From positions 1 through 60,655 of the forward strand of contig JBBSIC010000015.1 in NCBI GenBank assembly GCA_038232275.1: a stretch of 60,655 nt of DNA. Reading direction: 5' to 3'. The position numbers were made by a program, and so were the translations under genes. Below, piece by piece: positions 51,171-60,268 of this stretch (its first letter is position 1; the number at the start of each line of letters is the position of its first letter). Source of the DNA: DATLGB01 sp038232275. Lineage in GTDB: Bacteria; Actinomycetota; Thermoleophilia; Solirubrobacterales; Solirubrobacteraceae. The notes beneath the pieces are model-generated. The model saw only the letters and a program-made list of their open reading frames with translations, was not told where the DNA came from and ran no database searches.

Positions 51171-52439
51171 GTGGAACGGCCCGCCCCTACGCTGGCGCGC
51201 TTGCCGCGCCTCGCCGTCGACGTCTCCTCGCTGCGCGAGTCGCGCGACCTGCGGCTGCTCGTCGCCGGCACCTTCGTCACGGGCATGGGGACGCAGGCCG
51301 CGCTGGTGGCGCTTCCGTTTCAGCTCTACACGCAGACGGGCTCGGCCTTCTTGACCGGCCTGCTCGGCGCGGTGGAGCTGGTGCCGCTGGTGACGCTCGC
51401 CCTGGTCGGCGGCGCGATCGCCGACCGCTATGACCGTCGCAAGGTGCTGCTGCTCGACCAGATCGCGCTGGTGGCGTGCTCGGCGGCGCTGGCCGCCGGC
51501 GCGTTGGGCGGGGAGACGCCCGTCCCGCTGCTCTACGTCCTCGGCGGGCTGCTCGCCGGGTTCGGGGCGATCCAGAACGTCACGCGCTCGTCGATCGTCC
51601 CGAACCTCGTCCGGCCGGAGAAGCTGCGCTCGGCGCTCGCGCTGAACTTCGGGCTCGCCCAGCTCACGCTCGTGATCGGGCCGGGGGTCGGCGGCCTGGT
51701 GATCGCCGCCGCCGGCGTCGGCTGGGCCTACGCGATCGACGCGGCCTCCTGTGGCGCGCTGGTCTGGGCGCTCGTGACGATGGCGCCGCAGGTGCCGCAG
51801 AACACCGAGCTCGACCTCGGCATCCGGCGCTCGATCGTCGACGGGCTGCGCTTCGTGCGCTCCAACGACGCCCTGCTGGGCTCGTTCGCCATCGACCTGC
51901 TGGCGATGACCTTCGGGATGCCGCGCGCGCTGTTCCCCGTGCTCGCGGTGAGCGTCTACGGCGCGGGCGCCGCCGGCACGGGGCTGCTGTTCGCGGCCGT
52001 GTCGGCGGGTGCGACGGTCGCGGCGCTCACGACGGGGTGGCTCGAGCACGCGCGCCGGCTCGGCCGCATCGTCATCTGCGCCGTCGTCGCGTGGGGCCTG
52101 GCCATCGCGGCGGCCGGTCTCGCCGGCTCGCTGTGGCTCGCGGCCGTCATGCTCGCCGTCGCCGGCGCCGCAGACAGCGTGTCCGCCGTCTGCCGCTCGA
52201 CGATCAACCAGACAGTGACGCCGGACGCGATGCGCGGCCGCATGTCCTCGGTCTACAGCCTCGTCGTCACCAGCGGGCCGCGGCTGGGCGACGTCGAGGC
52301 GGGCGCCGTCGCGGGCCTCGCGGGCGCGCGCTTCTCGGTCGTCTCCGGGGGCCTGGCCTGCGTCGCGGGCGTCGCCCTGGTCATGGTCGCCTTCCCGGCG
52401 CTGCTGCGCTACGACGTCGAGGAGGCGCTCGCCGGGTGA
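51171..52439 (+). CDS. MFS transporter (EntS-like exporter)
   Basis: The 422-residue protein has twelve predicted spans. ATGTQ-type start residues (VAGTFVTGMGTQAALVALPF) and the loop 2-3 motif GGAIADRYDRRKVLLLDQ mark the major-facilitator group of enterobactin exporters. GTG 51171 with GGCGGGGGG just before it is chosen. It probably exports a siderophore or drug. It is divergent from the TSUP group. Confidence 0.87.
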   Translation: MERPAPTLARLPRLAVDVSSLRESRDLRLLVAGTFVTGMGTQAALVALPFQLYTQTGSAFLTGLLGAVELVPLVTLALVGGAIADRYDRRKVLLLDQIALVACSAALAAGALGGETPVPLLYVLGGLLAGFGAIQNVTRSSIVPNLVRPEKLRSALALNFGLAQLTLVIGPGVGGLVIAAAGVGWAYAIDAASCGALVWALVTMAPQVPQNTELDLGIRRSIVDGLRFVRSNDALLGSFAIDLLAMTFGMPRALFPVLAVSVYGAGAAGTGLLFAAVSAGATVAALTTGWLEHARRLGRIVICAVVAWGLAIAAAGLAGSLWLAAVMLAVAGAADSVSAVCRSTINQTVTPDAMRGRMSSVYSLVVTSGPRLGDVEAGAVAGLAGARFSVVSGGLACVAGVALVMVAFPALLRYDVEEALAG

Positions 52440-52495
52440 GCCGTCGCGGGGACCCGGTCCGGCGCGGTATCCCGGGTGAGGCTCGCAGCCTCAGA

Positions 52496-54046
52496 TCAGG
52501 TGGGCAGCCCGCCGGCCCCGACGAGGCTCGCGGGGGCGGACCCGTCGGTTCCCGGCTCCGAAGCCTCGACCAGGGGCAGCGTGAAGTGAAACGTCGCCCC
52601 CGCGCCGGGGCGGCCCTCGGCCCAGATGCGGCCGCCGTGCTGGTCGACGATCTTCTGGCAGACGGCGAGCCCGATGCCCGTCCCCTCGAAGCGGTCGGCG
52701 GAGTGCAGCCGCTGGAAGGGGCGGAAGATCAGCTCGGCCTGGCCCGGGGCGAAGCCGATGCCGTGGTCGCGGACAGTGACGTGCGCCTCGGCGCCGTCGA
52801 CCGTCGCGCCGACCTCGACCCGCGGCGCGCCGCCCTCGGTGAACTTGATCGCGTTGGTGAGCAGGTTCTGCAGCAGCTGGCGCAGGCGCGCCGCGTCGCC
52901 GAGCACGCACGGCAGCCTGGAGGCGGCGACCTCCGCCTGCGCGTCGCGCAGCGGCCCGGCCAGGCCGGCGAGCGCCTCGCGCAGGACGCCGTCGAGGTCG
53001 ACCCGCTCCTGCCGGCCGGCGTGGCGCTCCAGGCGCGCATAGGCGAGCAGCTCGCGCACGAGCCGGCGCATGCCGGCCGCGCCGTCGCGGATGTGCTCGG
53101 CCAGCACGCGCGCCTCGTCGTCGTCGGCGAGCCGCTGCGCGAGCAGCCCGGCGTACATGCCGATGGTGACGAGCGGGCCCTGCAGATCGTGCGAGGTCAC
53201 CGACGCGTAGTCCTCGAGCTCGCGGTTGGAGCGCTCGAGGTCCGCGGCGCGCCGGGCGAGCTCCTCGCCCGATCGCTCCAGCGACTCGGCCATCGCGTTG
53301 AAGGCGCGGGCGAGGTCGCCGAGCTCGTCGGCGCGGTCGTCGGGCACGCGCGCGCTGAGGTCGCCGCGGGCGACGGTCTCCGTTGCCGAGGCGACGCGGC
53401 GCAGCGGACGCAGGACGTTGCGCCTCAGCAGCCACGCGAGCAGGCCGCTGAGGGTCACGAGGAGCCCGATGCCGACGATCCCTAGGTCGACGGCGACGTC
53501 GGACCGGCGGTCTGCGCTCTTCTCCTTCGCCGAGGCCGCCGCGCGAGCCCGCGTGAACATGTCCTGGAAGGCCGCGCGGATCCGGTTGACCCGGCGCCGG
53601 CCCGTCTGGTCGGGCAGGAGGGCCCTGCCGATCTTGGGGCTCTCGCGGGTCGTCTCGAGCAGCGGCAGTGCCCACAGGCCGATGTAGTCGTTGATCTGCG
53701 TCGACACCTTGCGCACGTCGCCGCGCAGTTGCTCGTCGCCGTGGGCCAGCTGCTGGAGCCTGCGCACCTGCTGCGGATACGCCCTTCGGGCGGCGCTGAA
53801 GGGCGCCAGGTCGGGCTCGCGACCGGTGGCCACGAATCCCCGCAGCCCGTTCTCGAGTGCGATCACCGAGCGCTCGAGCTCGGTGCCGACCGTGACCGCC
53901 TGCTGCGCGCGCAGGGCGGAGCGGCTCGCGGCGCGCAGGGAGCCGATGGCGACCACGAGCAGCGTGAAGCCGGCCGTGAGCAGCACGGCGAACGCGGCGG
54001 TGATCGCCAACGTGCGCGCGGTCAGGCTGTGGCGAGCCCAGTTCAA
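52496..54046 (-). CDS. Sensor histidine kinase with CHASE3-type sensor
   Basis: The 516-residue protein has span 1 at about 12-35, a helical extracytoplasmic sensor with the CHASE3 pattern ALENGLRGFVATGREPDLAP, span 2 near 190-210, HAMP (RPLRRVASATETVARGDLSA) and HisKA with His in SVTSHDLQGPL. The HATPase domain has NLLTNAIKFTEGG, VRDHGIGFAPG and FEGTGIGLAVCQKIVDQHGG. No response regulator is adjacent, so it is an orphan kinase. The H-box 'SHDLQGPL' is of the phytochrome/bacteriophytochrome-like group. Confidence 0.9.
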   Translation of the reverse strand: MNWARHSLTARTLAITAAFAVLLTAGFTLLVVAIGSLRAASRSALRAQQAVTVGTELERSVIALENGLRGFVATGREPDLAPFSAARRAYPQQVRRLQQLAHGDEQLRGDVRKVSTQINDYIGLWALPLLETTRESPKIGRALLPDQTGRRRVNRIRAAFQDMFTRARAAASAKEKSADRRSDVAVDLGIVGIGLLVTLSGLLAWLLRRNVLRPLRRVASATETVARGDLSARVPDDRADELGDLARAFNAMAESLERSGEELARRAADLERSNRELEDYASVTSHDLQGPLVTIGMYAGLLAQRLADDDEARVLAEHIRDGAAGMRRLVRELLAYARLERHAGRQERVDLDGVLREALAGLAGPLRDAQAEVAASRLPCVLGDAARLRQLLQNLLTNAIKFTEGGAPRVEVGATVDGAEAHVTVRDHGIGFAPGQAELIFRPFQRLHSADRFEGTGIGLAVCQKIVDQHGGRIWAEGRPGAGATFHFTLPLVEASEPGTDGSAPASLVGAGGLPT

Positions 54047-54104
54047 CCCACTGCGGAACGTACCTGAGAAGCGGGCTTCCGCGAAGATCGTAGGGTTCGC
54101 GACC

Positions 54105-55385
54105 GTGTCGGCGCCGCGCTGGTCTCGCCTGCTGGTCGCGCTGCAGCTCGCGGCGCTCGTCGTCGTGGGCGCCGCGACCGCGGCGCGCTTTCACATCTTC
54201 AGCCCGACCGACGAGAAGCAGCACTACGACTACGTCCAGTCGATCGCCGAGCGCCACCGGCTTCCGCTGATCTCCGAGCTCGTGAGTCCCCAGACGCAGG
54301 CCATCGCCCTCAACACCTGGCCGCGGCCGGCGCCGGCGAACGCCGTCGACCTCTCCGGCCACGCCTACGAGGCCTTCCAGCCGCCGCTGTACTACGCCGT
54401 CGCCGCGCCCGCCTTCGCCGTCGCGGGCGACCACCGCGCCAAGGTCGAGGTCGTCCGCTTCTTCGACCTCGCGCTGGTGCTCGTGGGCGCCGGGCTGCTG
54501 TGGGTGCTCGCGCGGGCAGTCGCGCCGGACCGCCCGCGGCTCGCGTACGCGGGCGCGCTCGTCGTCCTGCTGTGGCCGGGGGTGGTCGTGCGCGCGGTGA
54601 CCATCTCCCCGACGAGCCTCGAGCTGGTCGCGGTGACGGCGCTGCTGTTGGCGCTGTGGCGCCTGCGGGCGGGGGCCGGACGCCGCTGGGCCGTGGCCGC
54701 CGGGGTGCTGCTCGGCGCCTGCCTGCTCACGCGCTCGACGCTCGTGTACCTCGCGCCGCTGTTCGTGGTGGTGGTCGGCCTGGCCTGGCGCGCCCGCCGC
54801 GACCACGTGGCCGCCGCCCTGGCGCTCGTGCTCCCGGTGCTCATGCTCGCGCCGTGGCTGGCCTTCAACCACGCGCACTACGGGACTCCGACCGCGACCG
54901 ATCAGGCCCGCGCGCAGCAGCGGCCCGTGGTCAACCCGACGGACAAGCGGTACGCCGCATCCGACGCGGTCCGCTACACGCGGCGCCTGTTCGACAGCGT
55001 GCTCGCGACCGAGCAGGGCGGCCAGCTCGGCGTGTGGTGGGTGCGCGCCGCGGCGACCGTGCTCGCCGCGGCGCTGTTCGGGGCGTGGCTGATCCTCGCG
55101 CTCACCCGCCGCCGGGAGGCGGCCCTGTGGTTCTTCGGCGTCCCCGTGCTGCTCGGCTACGCGCTGATGGTCTACATCCTGCTCGGCGCGAACTGGCCCA
55201 GCTTCAACCTGCGCTACCTGTACCCCGCGCTCCCCGCGCTGGGCCTCGCGGTGGCGGGCGCGGTGCCGTCCGCACGGCGCGCGTGGTGGGGCGTGGCCGC
55301 GTGCACCGCCCTGGCGATCGCCCTATGGATCGACATGGCCGGTGCCTTCTACTTCACCCAGATCGGGAACCGGCTCGGCATATAG
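54105..55385 (+). CDS. Membrane glycosyltransferase-like protein
   Basis: From GTG 54105 the 426-residue protein has about nine spans, with the outer loop after span 1 containing FSPTDEKQHYDYVQSIAERH. Its Asp-Glu pair is placed as in GT39/GT83 lipid-linked sugar transferases. Unlike the other two such proteins in the window it has no large soluble tail. It diverges from the histidine kinase with 58 bp between the starts, so the promoters must overlap. It ends 40 bp before the GCS2 gene. Confidence 0.75.
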   Translation: MSAPRWSRLLVALQLAALVVVGAATAARFHIFSPTDEKQHYDYVQSIAERHRLPLISELVSPQTQAIALNTWPRPAPANAVDLSGHAYEAFQPPLYYAVAAPAFAVAGDHRAKVEVVRFFDLALVLVGAGLLWVLARAVAPDRPRLAYAGALVVLLWPGVVVRAVTISPTSLELVAVTALLLALWRLRAGAGRRWAVAAGVLLGACLLTRSTLVYLAPLFVVVVGLAWRARRDHVAAALALVLPVLMLAPWLAFNHAHYGTPTATDQARAQQRPVVNPTDKRYAASDAVRYTRRLFDSVLATEQGGQLGVWWVRAAATVLAAALFGAWLILALTRRREAALWFFGVPVLLGYALMVYILLGANWPSFNLRYLYPALPALGLAVAGAVPSARRAWWGVAACTALAIALWIDMAGAFYFTQIGNRLGI

Positions 55386-55425
55386 GGACGTGGACGTGCC
55401 GCGGACCCTGCCACACTCCCGGCGC

Positions 55426-56898
55426 ATGGGGGAAGAGGTCGCCGCGAGGACCTTCAGCCGCGAGGATCGCCAGCGCTACCGCAGCAAGGTCAAGCGCTGC
55501 CTGGACGTCTTCGCGCGCATGCTCTCCGACGCGCGCTTCGACGCCGACCACCGCTCGATCGGCCTGGAGATCGAGCTCCACCTCACCGACGACGACGGCC
55601 GGCCCGCGATGCGCAACGCGGCCGTGCTCGAGGCGATCGCCGACCCGGACTTCCAGACCGAGCTGGGCCAGTTCAACGTCGAGATCAACATCCCGCCGCG
55701 GCTGCTGTCCCCGGAGGTCTTCGCCGAGCTCGAGGCGACGATCCGCGCGGACCTCAACGAGGCCGAGGGCAAGGCTCGCCGCGCCGGCGGCCGGATGGTG
55801 ATGATCGGGATCCTCCCGACCGTCGACGAGCAGCACATGGGCGCCGAGGGCTTCTCGGACAACCCGCGCTACGCCCTGCTCAACGAGCAGATCTTCGCCG
55901 CGCGCGGGGAGGATCTGCACATCGCCATCAACGGGGTCGAGCGGCTGTCGACCTACGCCGACACGATCCTGCCCGAGGCCGCCTGCACCAGCGTCCAGCT
56001 GCACCAGCAGGTCGACCCGAGCACCTTCGCCGCGCACTGGAACGCCGCCCAGGCGATCGCCGGCATCCAGCTCGCGGTCGGCGCCAACTCGCCGTTTCTG
56101 TTCGGCCGCGAGCTCTGGCGCGAGACGCGCATCGCCCTCTTCGAGCAGGCCACCGACACGCGCCCGGAGGAGCTCAAGGCCCAGGGCGTGCGCCCGCGCG
56201 TCTGGTTCGGCGAGCGCTGGATCACCGGCATCTTCGACCTCTTCGAGGAGAACGTCCGCTACTTCCCGGGGCTGCTCCCGCTCGTCGGCGACGAGGAGCC
56301 GGAGGCGCTGCTCGAGCGCGGCGATACCCCGCGGCTGCCCGAGCTGCGCCTGCACAACGGGACGGTCTACCGCTGGAACCGGCCCATCTACGACGTGGTC
56401 GAAGGGCGCCCGCACCTGCGCGTGGAGAACCGGATCCTGTCGGCGGGCCCGACCGTCGTCGACATCCTCGCCAACGCCGCCTTCTACTACGGCCTCGTCA
56501 AGACGCTCGCCGAGGAGGAGCGCCCGGTCTGGTCCGCCATGAGCTTCTCGGCAGCGGAGGAGAATTTCCACGCGGGCGCGCGTGACGGCCTCGAAGCCCG
56601 CGTCTACTGGCCGGGACTGGGCGAGGTCCCCGTGGCCGAGCTCGTTCTGCGGCGGCTGCTTGAGATCGCGGCGGCCGGCCTCGATGCGTGGGGCGTGGAT
56701 CCCGCCGACCGCGACCGCCTGCTCGGCATCGTCGAGCGGCGCTGCGTGACGGGGTCCAACGGCGCGACCTGGCAGGCGCAGGCCTTCCACCACTTCTACG
56801 AGCAGCGGCGGCTCGACCGCGCCGACGCCCTGCGCGAGATGACCCTGGCCTATCGCGAGCACATGCATTCCAACGTGCCCGTGCACGAGTGGACTTAG
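55426..56898 (+). CDS. Glutamate-cysteine ligase family 2 protein
   Basis: The 490-residue protein has the GCS2 core: IGLEIELHLTDDDGRPAMRN near residue 42 (Mg/ATP-binding Glu residues), ELGQFNVEINIPPR, and later CTSVQLHQQVDP and RLHNGTVYRWNRPIYDV. It would join gamma-glutamyl to an amine, as in mycothiol-era actinobacterial EgtA-like or YbdK-like enzymes. Whether cysteine is the acceptor is not shown. ATG 55426 gives the family-like start (ARTFSREDRQRYRSKVKRCL). Confidence 0.82.
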   Translation: MGEEVAARTFSREDRQRYRSKVKRCLDVFARMLSDARFDADHRSIGLEIELHLTDDDGRPAMRNAAVLEAIADPDFQTELGQFNVEINIPPRLLSPEVFAELEATIRADLNEAEGKARRAGGRMVMIGILPTVDEQHMGAEGFSDNPRYALLNEQIFAARGEDLHIAINGVERLSTYADTILPEAACTSVQLHQQVDPSTFAAHWNAAQAIAGIQLAVGANSPFLFGRELWRETRIALFEQATDTRPEELKAQGVRPRVWFGERWITGIFDLFEENVRYFPGLLPLVGDEEPEALLERGDTPRLPELRLHNGTVYRWNRPIYDVVEGRPHLRVENRILSAGPTVVDILANAAFYYGLVKTLAEEERPVWSAMSFSAAEENFHAGARDGLEARVYWPGLGEVPVAELVLRRLLEIAAAGLDAWGVDPADRDRLLGIVERRCVTGSNGATWQAQAFHHFYEQRRLDRADALREMTLAYREHMHSNVPVHEWT

Positions 56899-56956
56899 GG
56901 TGCCGGGGCCAGATCGCCACGGAGCCCAGTGGCCGAGGCGGGCCCCGCTCGAACTC

Positions 56957-56976
56957 CGTCCTCCTGACGGAGGACG
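56957..56976 (+). terminator. Hairpin after the GCS2 gene
   Basis: CGTCCTCC-TGAC-GGAGGACG forms a perfect 8-bp stem with a 4-nt loop, 58 bp after the stop. No T-tract follows, so termination is a guess. Confidence 0.4.
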
Positions 56977-57160
56977 CGAAGATCGCCATACGGGAGGACG
57001 ACGCGCGCATCGCGGCGCGCGATAGTGCTCGCATGGAGGCCGCGGCAACCCCTCTCTCTCTCCGGCTCCGCCGGGCCGCGGCCTTCCCTTCCGCTTCCCA
57101 GTCGCGCTTTTCCGCGAGGACCGCCCGCGTGACCCTGGCCGCGGTTTCTCCATGGCGGTG

Positions 57161-57201
57161 CCCTGCCTGCGTGCGATCTCCCCCGATCGCCGCAGGCAGG
57201 G
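57161..57201 (+). promoter_or_regulatory. 17-bp hairpin upstream of murB
   Basis: CCCTGCCTGCG-t-GCGATC pairs with GATCGC-CGCAGGCAGGG across a TCCCCC loop; only one base is bulged. It ends 37 bp before GTG 57239. The rest of 56899-57238 has no recognised gene. It may be an attenuator or a terminator for upstream transcription. Confidence 0.55.
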
Positions 57202-57238
57202 TGCACGCTCTCTGTCTCTGAGTAGCCTGCGCGCCGCG

Positions 57239-58252
57239 GTGCGCGACCTCGCCTCCCTTACGACGCTGCGGCTCGGCGGTCCCGCCCGCGCGTATGTGCG
57301 CGCCGACAGCGACGCCGAGATCGTGGCGGCGGTCCGCGACGCGGACGACCCCGTCCTCGTGCTGGCCGGCGGCTCGAACGTCGTCGCCGCCGACGCGGGC
57401 TTCGACGGGACCGTCGTGCACGTCGCGTCGCGCGGCGTGGTCCGCGACGGCACCCGCCTGACCGTCGCCGCCGGGGAGCCCTGGGACGCCGTCGTCGCCC
57501 GCTGCGTCGACGAGGGCCTCGCCGGCGTCGAGGCCCTCTCCGGGATCCCGGGCTCGACGGGCGCGACCCCGATCCAGAACGTCGGCGCCTACGGCCAGGA
57601 GGTGGCCGAGACGATCGCCGCCGTGCGCGTCTATGACCGCGCCAGCGGGCGCCTCGAGGACCTCGGCCCCGAGGCATGCGCCTTCGGCTACCGCACGAGC
57701 GCCTTCAAGTACCGCGACCGCCACGTCGTGTTGTCGGTCACCTACGACCTGCGCGCCGCGGATGTGGGCGAGCCCGTGCGCTACGCCGAGCTGGCGCGGG
57801 CGCTGGGAATCGACCTCGGCGGCGTCGCGCCGCTGGCCGACGTGCGCGCGGCGGTGCTCGCGCTGCGCCGCGGCAAGGGCATGGTCGTCGACCCCGCCGA
57901 CCCGGACTCGGTCAGCGCCGGCTCCTTCTTCACCAACCCGATCCTGTCGCTCGCGGCCTTCGAGGCGCTCGCCGCGCGCGCCCCGGCCGGCGACGGGCCG
58001 CCCGCCTGGCCGGAGGCCGAGGGGCGCGTCAAGACCTCGGCGGCGTGGCTGATCGGCCGCGCGGGCTTCGAGCGCGGCTACGGCGCCGGGCCGGCGGGCA
58101 TCTCGCGCAAGCACGCGCTCGCGCTCGTCAACCGCGGCGGCGCGACCACCGCGCAGCTCGTCGCCCTCGCTCGGGAGATCGCCGCCGGCGTCCGGGACCG
58201 CTTCGGCATCGACCTGCGCCCCGAGCCGGTCCTCGTCGGCGTGCAGTGGTGA
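57239..58252 (+). CDS. murB: UDP-N-acetylenolpyruvoylglucosamine reductase
   Basis: The 337-residue protein starts RDLASLTTLRLGGPARAYVR, the MurB N-terminus, which decides GTG 57239 over upstream starts. The FAD site has LVLAGGSNVVAADAGFDG, and GIPGSTGATPIQNVGAYGQE is the MurB signature. The proton-donor Ser is in SAGSFFTNPI and the C-terminal Glu in RPEPVLVGVQW. It reduces enolpyruvyl-UDP-GlcNAc to UDP-MurNAc with NADPH, in the cytoplasm. It lies alone between GCS2 and the S51 gene. Confidence 0.95.
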   Translation: MRDLASLTTLRLGGPARAYVRADSDAEIVAAVRDADDPVLVLAGGSNVVAADAGFDGTVVHVASRGVVRDGTRLTVAAGEPWDAVVARCVDEGLAGVEALSGIPGSTGATPIQNVGAYGQEVAETIAAVRVYDRASGRLEDLGPEACAFGYRTSAFKYRDRHVVLSVTYDLRAADVGEPVRYAELARALGIDLGGVAPLADVRAAVLALRRGKGMVVDPADPDSVSAGSFFTNPILSLAAFEALAARAPAGDGPPAWPEAEGRVKTSAAWLIGRAGFERGYGAGPAGISRKHALALVNRGGATTAQLVALAREIAAGVRDRFGIDLRPEPVLVGVQW

Positions 58253-58289
58253 GGGACGGACGTCCACCTGCCGGCGCCGCCGGCCTGAC

Positions 58290-58922
58290 TCAGGCCCGCA
58301 GGACGTGCAGCGTCCCCAGGCCCACGCGGTAGGCGCTGCCCCAGCCATGCAGGCGCAGCTCTGAGCCGCCGGCCTCGACCTCGACGCAGGTGTGCTCGTC
58401 GATCGCCAGGCCGGAGGCGACGAGCCCGGCCGCGACCGCGTGGGCTAGGCGGGTGAGCGTGCCCCACTGCGACGCGTGGACGTCGACGGCGAACGGGACG
58501 AGCCCGAGGCCCGGGCGGACCTGAACCTCGTCCAGGTCCTCGGAGAAGTCCCGGTCGCAGACCTCGACGCCGCCGAGCCGCCAGCCGCCGACGATCGCCG
58601 AGGAGGCAGCGATAGCCGCGCCCGCCGAGAAGCCCGCGTAGACCCCGTCCCACTCCCGCAGCGCGGCGCGGAGCTCCCCCTGGCAGACCACCGACCAGTA
58701 CGCGGGCGTCAACCCGCCCGCCACGTAGACGCCGGAGACCCCGTCGAGGTCGGCGGGCACGGGCGCCGAGGTCGCGCGCGCGTCCGCGCCGTCGAGGTGC
58801 GCGAGCCAGCGGTCGGGCTCGTCGAGGCAGACGCACAACACCGGTCCCGCGCACGCCTCCAGGAAGGGGCGATGCGACGCGGCAACGCCCTCGGGATCGC
58901 GGCCGCCGCCGATCAGGAACAC
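58290..58922 (-). CDS. Peptidase S51-type protein (dipeptidase E/cyanophycinase-like)
   Basis: The 210-residue protein has VYVAGGLTPAYW and the nucleophile elbow YAGFSAGAAIAASSAI, with a later His in FAVDVHASQWGTLTRL, as in S51 peptidases. GTG 58922 is the start (FLIGGGRDPEG). It probably hydrolyses aspartyl or cyanophycin-derived dipeptides. It diverges from rpmG with 90 bp between starts. Confidence 0.85.
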   Translation of the reverse strand: MFLIGGGRDPEGVAASHRPFLEACAGPVLCVCLDEPDRWLAHLDGADARATSAPVPADLDGVSGVYVAGGLTPAYWSVVCQGELRAALREWDGVYAGFSAGAAIAASSAIVGGWRLGGVEVCDRDFSEDLDEVQVRPGLGLVPFAVDVHASQWGTLTRLAHAVAAGLVASGLAIDEHTCVEVEAGGSELRLHGWGSAYRVGLGTLHVLRA

Positions 58923-59012
58923 GGCCTCAACGTAGTCGCTATCCTGAATCGTCGACCTCGCGCCGGTGCGGGGTTTTCCTTTGCCCGGCGCCGAACACAG
59001 GAGTCAGCCTCG

Positions 59013-59177
59013 ATGGCTCGCGGAGATGTACGGATCGCCGTCACCCTCGCATGTGAGGAGTGCAAGCGGCGGAACTACCAGACGAAGAAGTCCAAGCGCA
59101 ACAACCCGGATCGCATCGGCCTGCGCAAGTACTGCAAGTGGTGCCGGCAGCACACCGGCCATCGCGAGACCCGCTAG
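59013..59177 (+). CDS. rpmG: 50S ribosomal protein L33
   Basis: The 54-residue protein reads ARGDVRIAVTLACEECKRRN and YQTKKSKRNNPDRIGLRKYC, then KWCRQHTGHRETR. It has the CxxC...CxxC zinc-binding (C+) form. ACAGGAG lies upstream as ribosome site. A GCGCCGG/CCGGCGC pairing in the leader (about 58959-58992) may be regulatory. It is first in the conserved rpmG-secE-nusG-rplK order. Confidence 0.96.
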   Translation: MARGDVRIAVTLACEECKRRNYQTKKSKRNNPDRIGLRKYCKWCRQHTGHRETR

Positions 59178-59188
59178 GGATCACGGAA

Positions 59189-59737
59189 GTGGCCCGCGAT
59201 CGTCAACGCTCGAAGGCGCGTCAGCGTCGGCGTTCGGCCGGCAAGCCCGGCGGCGGCCCCGCGCGCGCTTCGCGGGCGAAGGACATTGGCCTGGACGATC
59301 CGACCGTCGACGAGTCCGGGTTGACGGATCCCGCGCCCGCCCCTGACCCGCTCAAGAACGCCGCTCCCGACGTCGATCAGGCCAAGGCCGCCGAGACCGG
59401 CGCCGATCGCGGCCCCGCCGGCGAGGAGATCGACGTCGGCGCCGACTACGATGAGCGCGCGCCCAACGAGATCGAGCTCCCCCCGGACCTCCGGCCCAAG
59501 CGTCGCGGCCGCGGCCCGGAGGAGGAGTCCGAGGTCGAGCCGGTCGGCCGCAAGGATCGCGGCAAGGTCCTCAGCTTCCTCCGCGCCTGCGTCGACGAGC
59601 TGGGTCGCGTGCAGTGGCCGGACCGCAAGCACGTCTTCCAGGCCACCGCGGTGGTGCTCGGCTTCGTCGTCGTCGCTGGCGTCTGGCTCGGTCTGATGGA
59701 CGCCCTCTGGCAGCCCCTCATCAACGCCCTCCTGTAA
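59189..59737 (+). CDS. secE: Preprotein translocase subunit SecE
   Basis: From GTG 59189 the 182-residue protein has a long charged, Pro/Ala/Asp-rich N-terminal extension (about 120 residues). The SecE core follows: FLRACVDELGRVQWPDRKHV then one span VFQATAVVLGFVVVAGVWLG. Short bacterial SecE proteins are 60-70 residues, and the extension is an actinobacterial habit, though long here. It anchors SecY in the Sec translocon. Confidence 0.93.
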   Translation: MARDRQRSKARQRRRSAGKPGGGPARASRAKDIGLDDPTVDESGLTDPAPAPDPLKNAAPDVDQAKAAETGADRGPAGEEIDVGADYDERAPNEIELPPDLRPKRRGRGPEEESEVEPVGRKDRGKVLSFLRACVDELGRVQWPDRKHVFQATAVVLGFVVVAGVWLGLMDALWQPLINALL

Positions 59738-59746
59738 CGAGACGAC

Positions 59747-60268
59747 ATGTTCCGCTGGTACGTCATCAACACCTACTCCGGGCACGAGAACAAGGTCAAG
59801 CAGAACCTTGAGCATCGTGTCGTCTCCCTGTCGCAGCAGCGCAGGGTGCGGCAGGTCGTCGTCCCGACCGAGACCGTCCAGGAGCTCAAGGACAACCAGA
59901 AGGTCTCCGTCGAGAAGCGCACGATGCCCGGCTACGTGCTCGTCAACATGGAGCTCAACGAGGACTCGTGGTCGCTGGTCAAGAACACGCCGGGCGTCAC
60001 GGGCTTCGTCGGGGCGACCAACGAGCCGATCCCCTTGACCCAGGTCGAGGTCGACCGGTTGCTGCACCGCGAGGTGGCCGTGCGCGCGCCGAGCCGTGCC
60101 CAGTTCACGATCGGGGAGACCGTCAAGGTCATCTCCGGCCCCCTGTCAGACTTCTCCGGCGAGATCGCCGAGATCAACGAGGACGCCGCCAGGCTCAAGG
60201 TCCTCGTCTCGATCTTCGGGCGCGAGACCCCGGTCGAGGTCGGCTACGACCAAGTGAAGAAGGTATGA
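59747..60268 (+). CDS. nusG: Transcription termination/antitermination factor NusG
   Basis: The 173-residue protein has the NGN domain (FRWYVINTYSGHENKVKQNL, VEKRTMPGYVLVNMEL, TPGVTGFVG) and a KOW domain (FTIGETVKVISGPLSDFSGE). It lacks the acidic N-terminal extension common in other actinobacteria. It binds RNA polymerase and links it to ribosomes. Its stop overlaps the rplK ATG. Confidence 0.96.
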   Translation: MFRWYVINTYSGHENKVKQNLEHRVVSLSQQRRVRQVVVPTETVQELKDNQKVSVEKRTMPGYVLVNMELNEDSWSLVKNTPGVTGFVGATNEPIPLTQVEVDRLLHREVAVRAPSRAQFTIGETVKVISGPLSDFSGEIAEINEDAARLKVLVSIFGRETPVEVGYDQVKKV

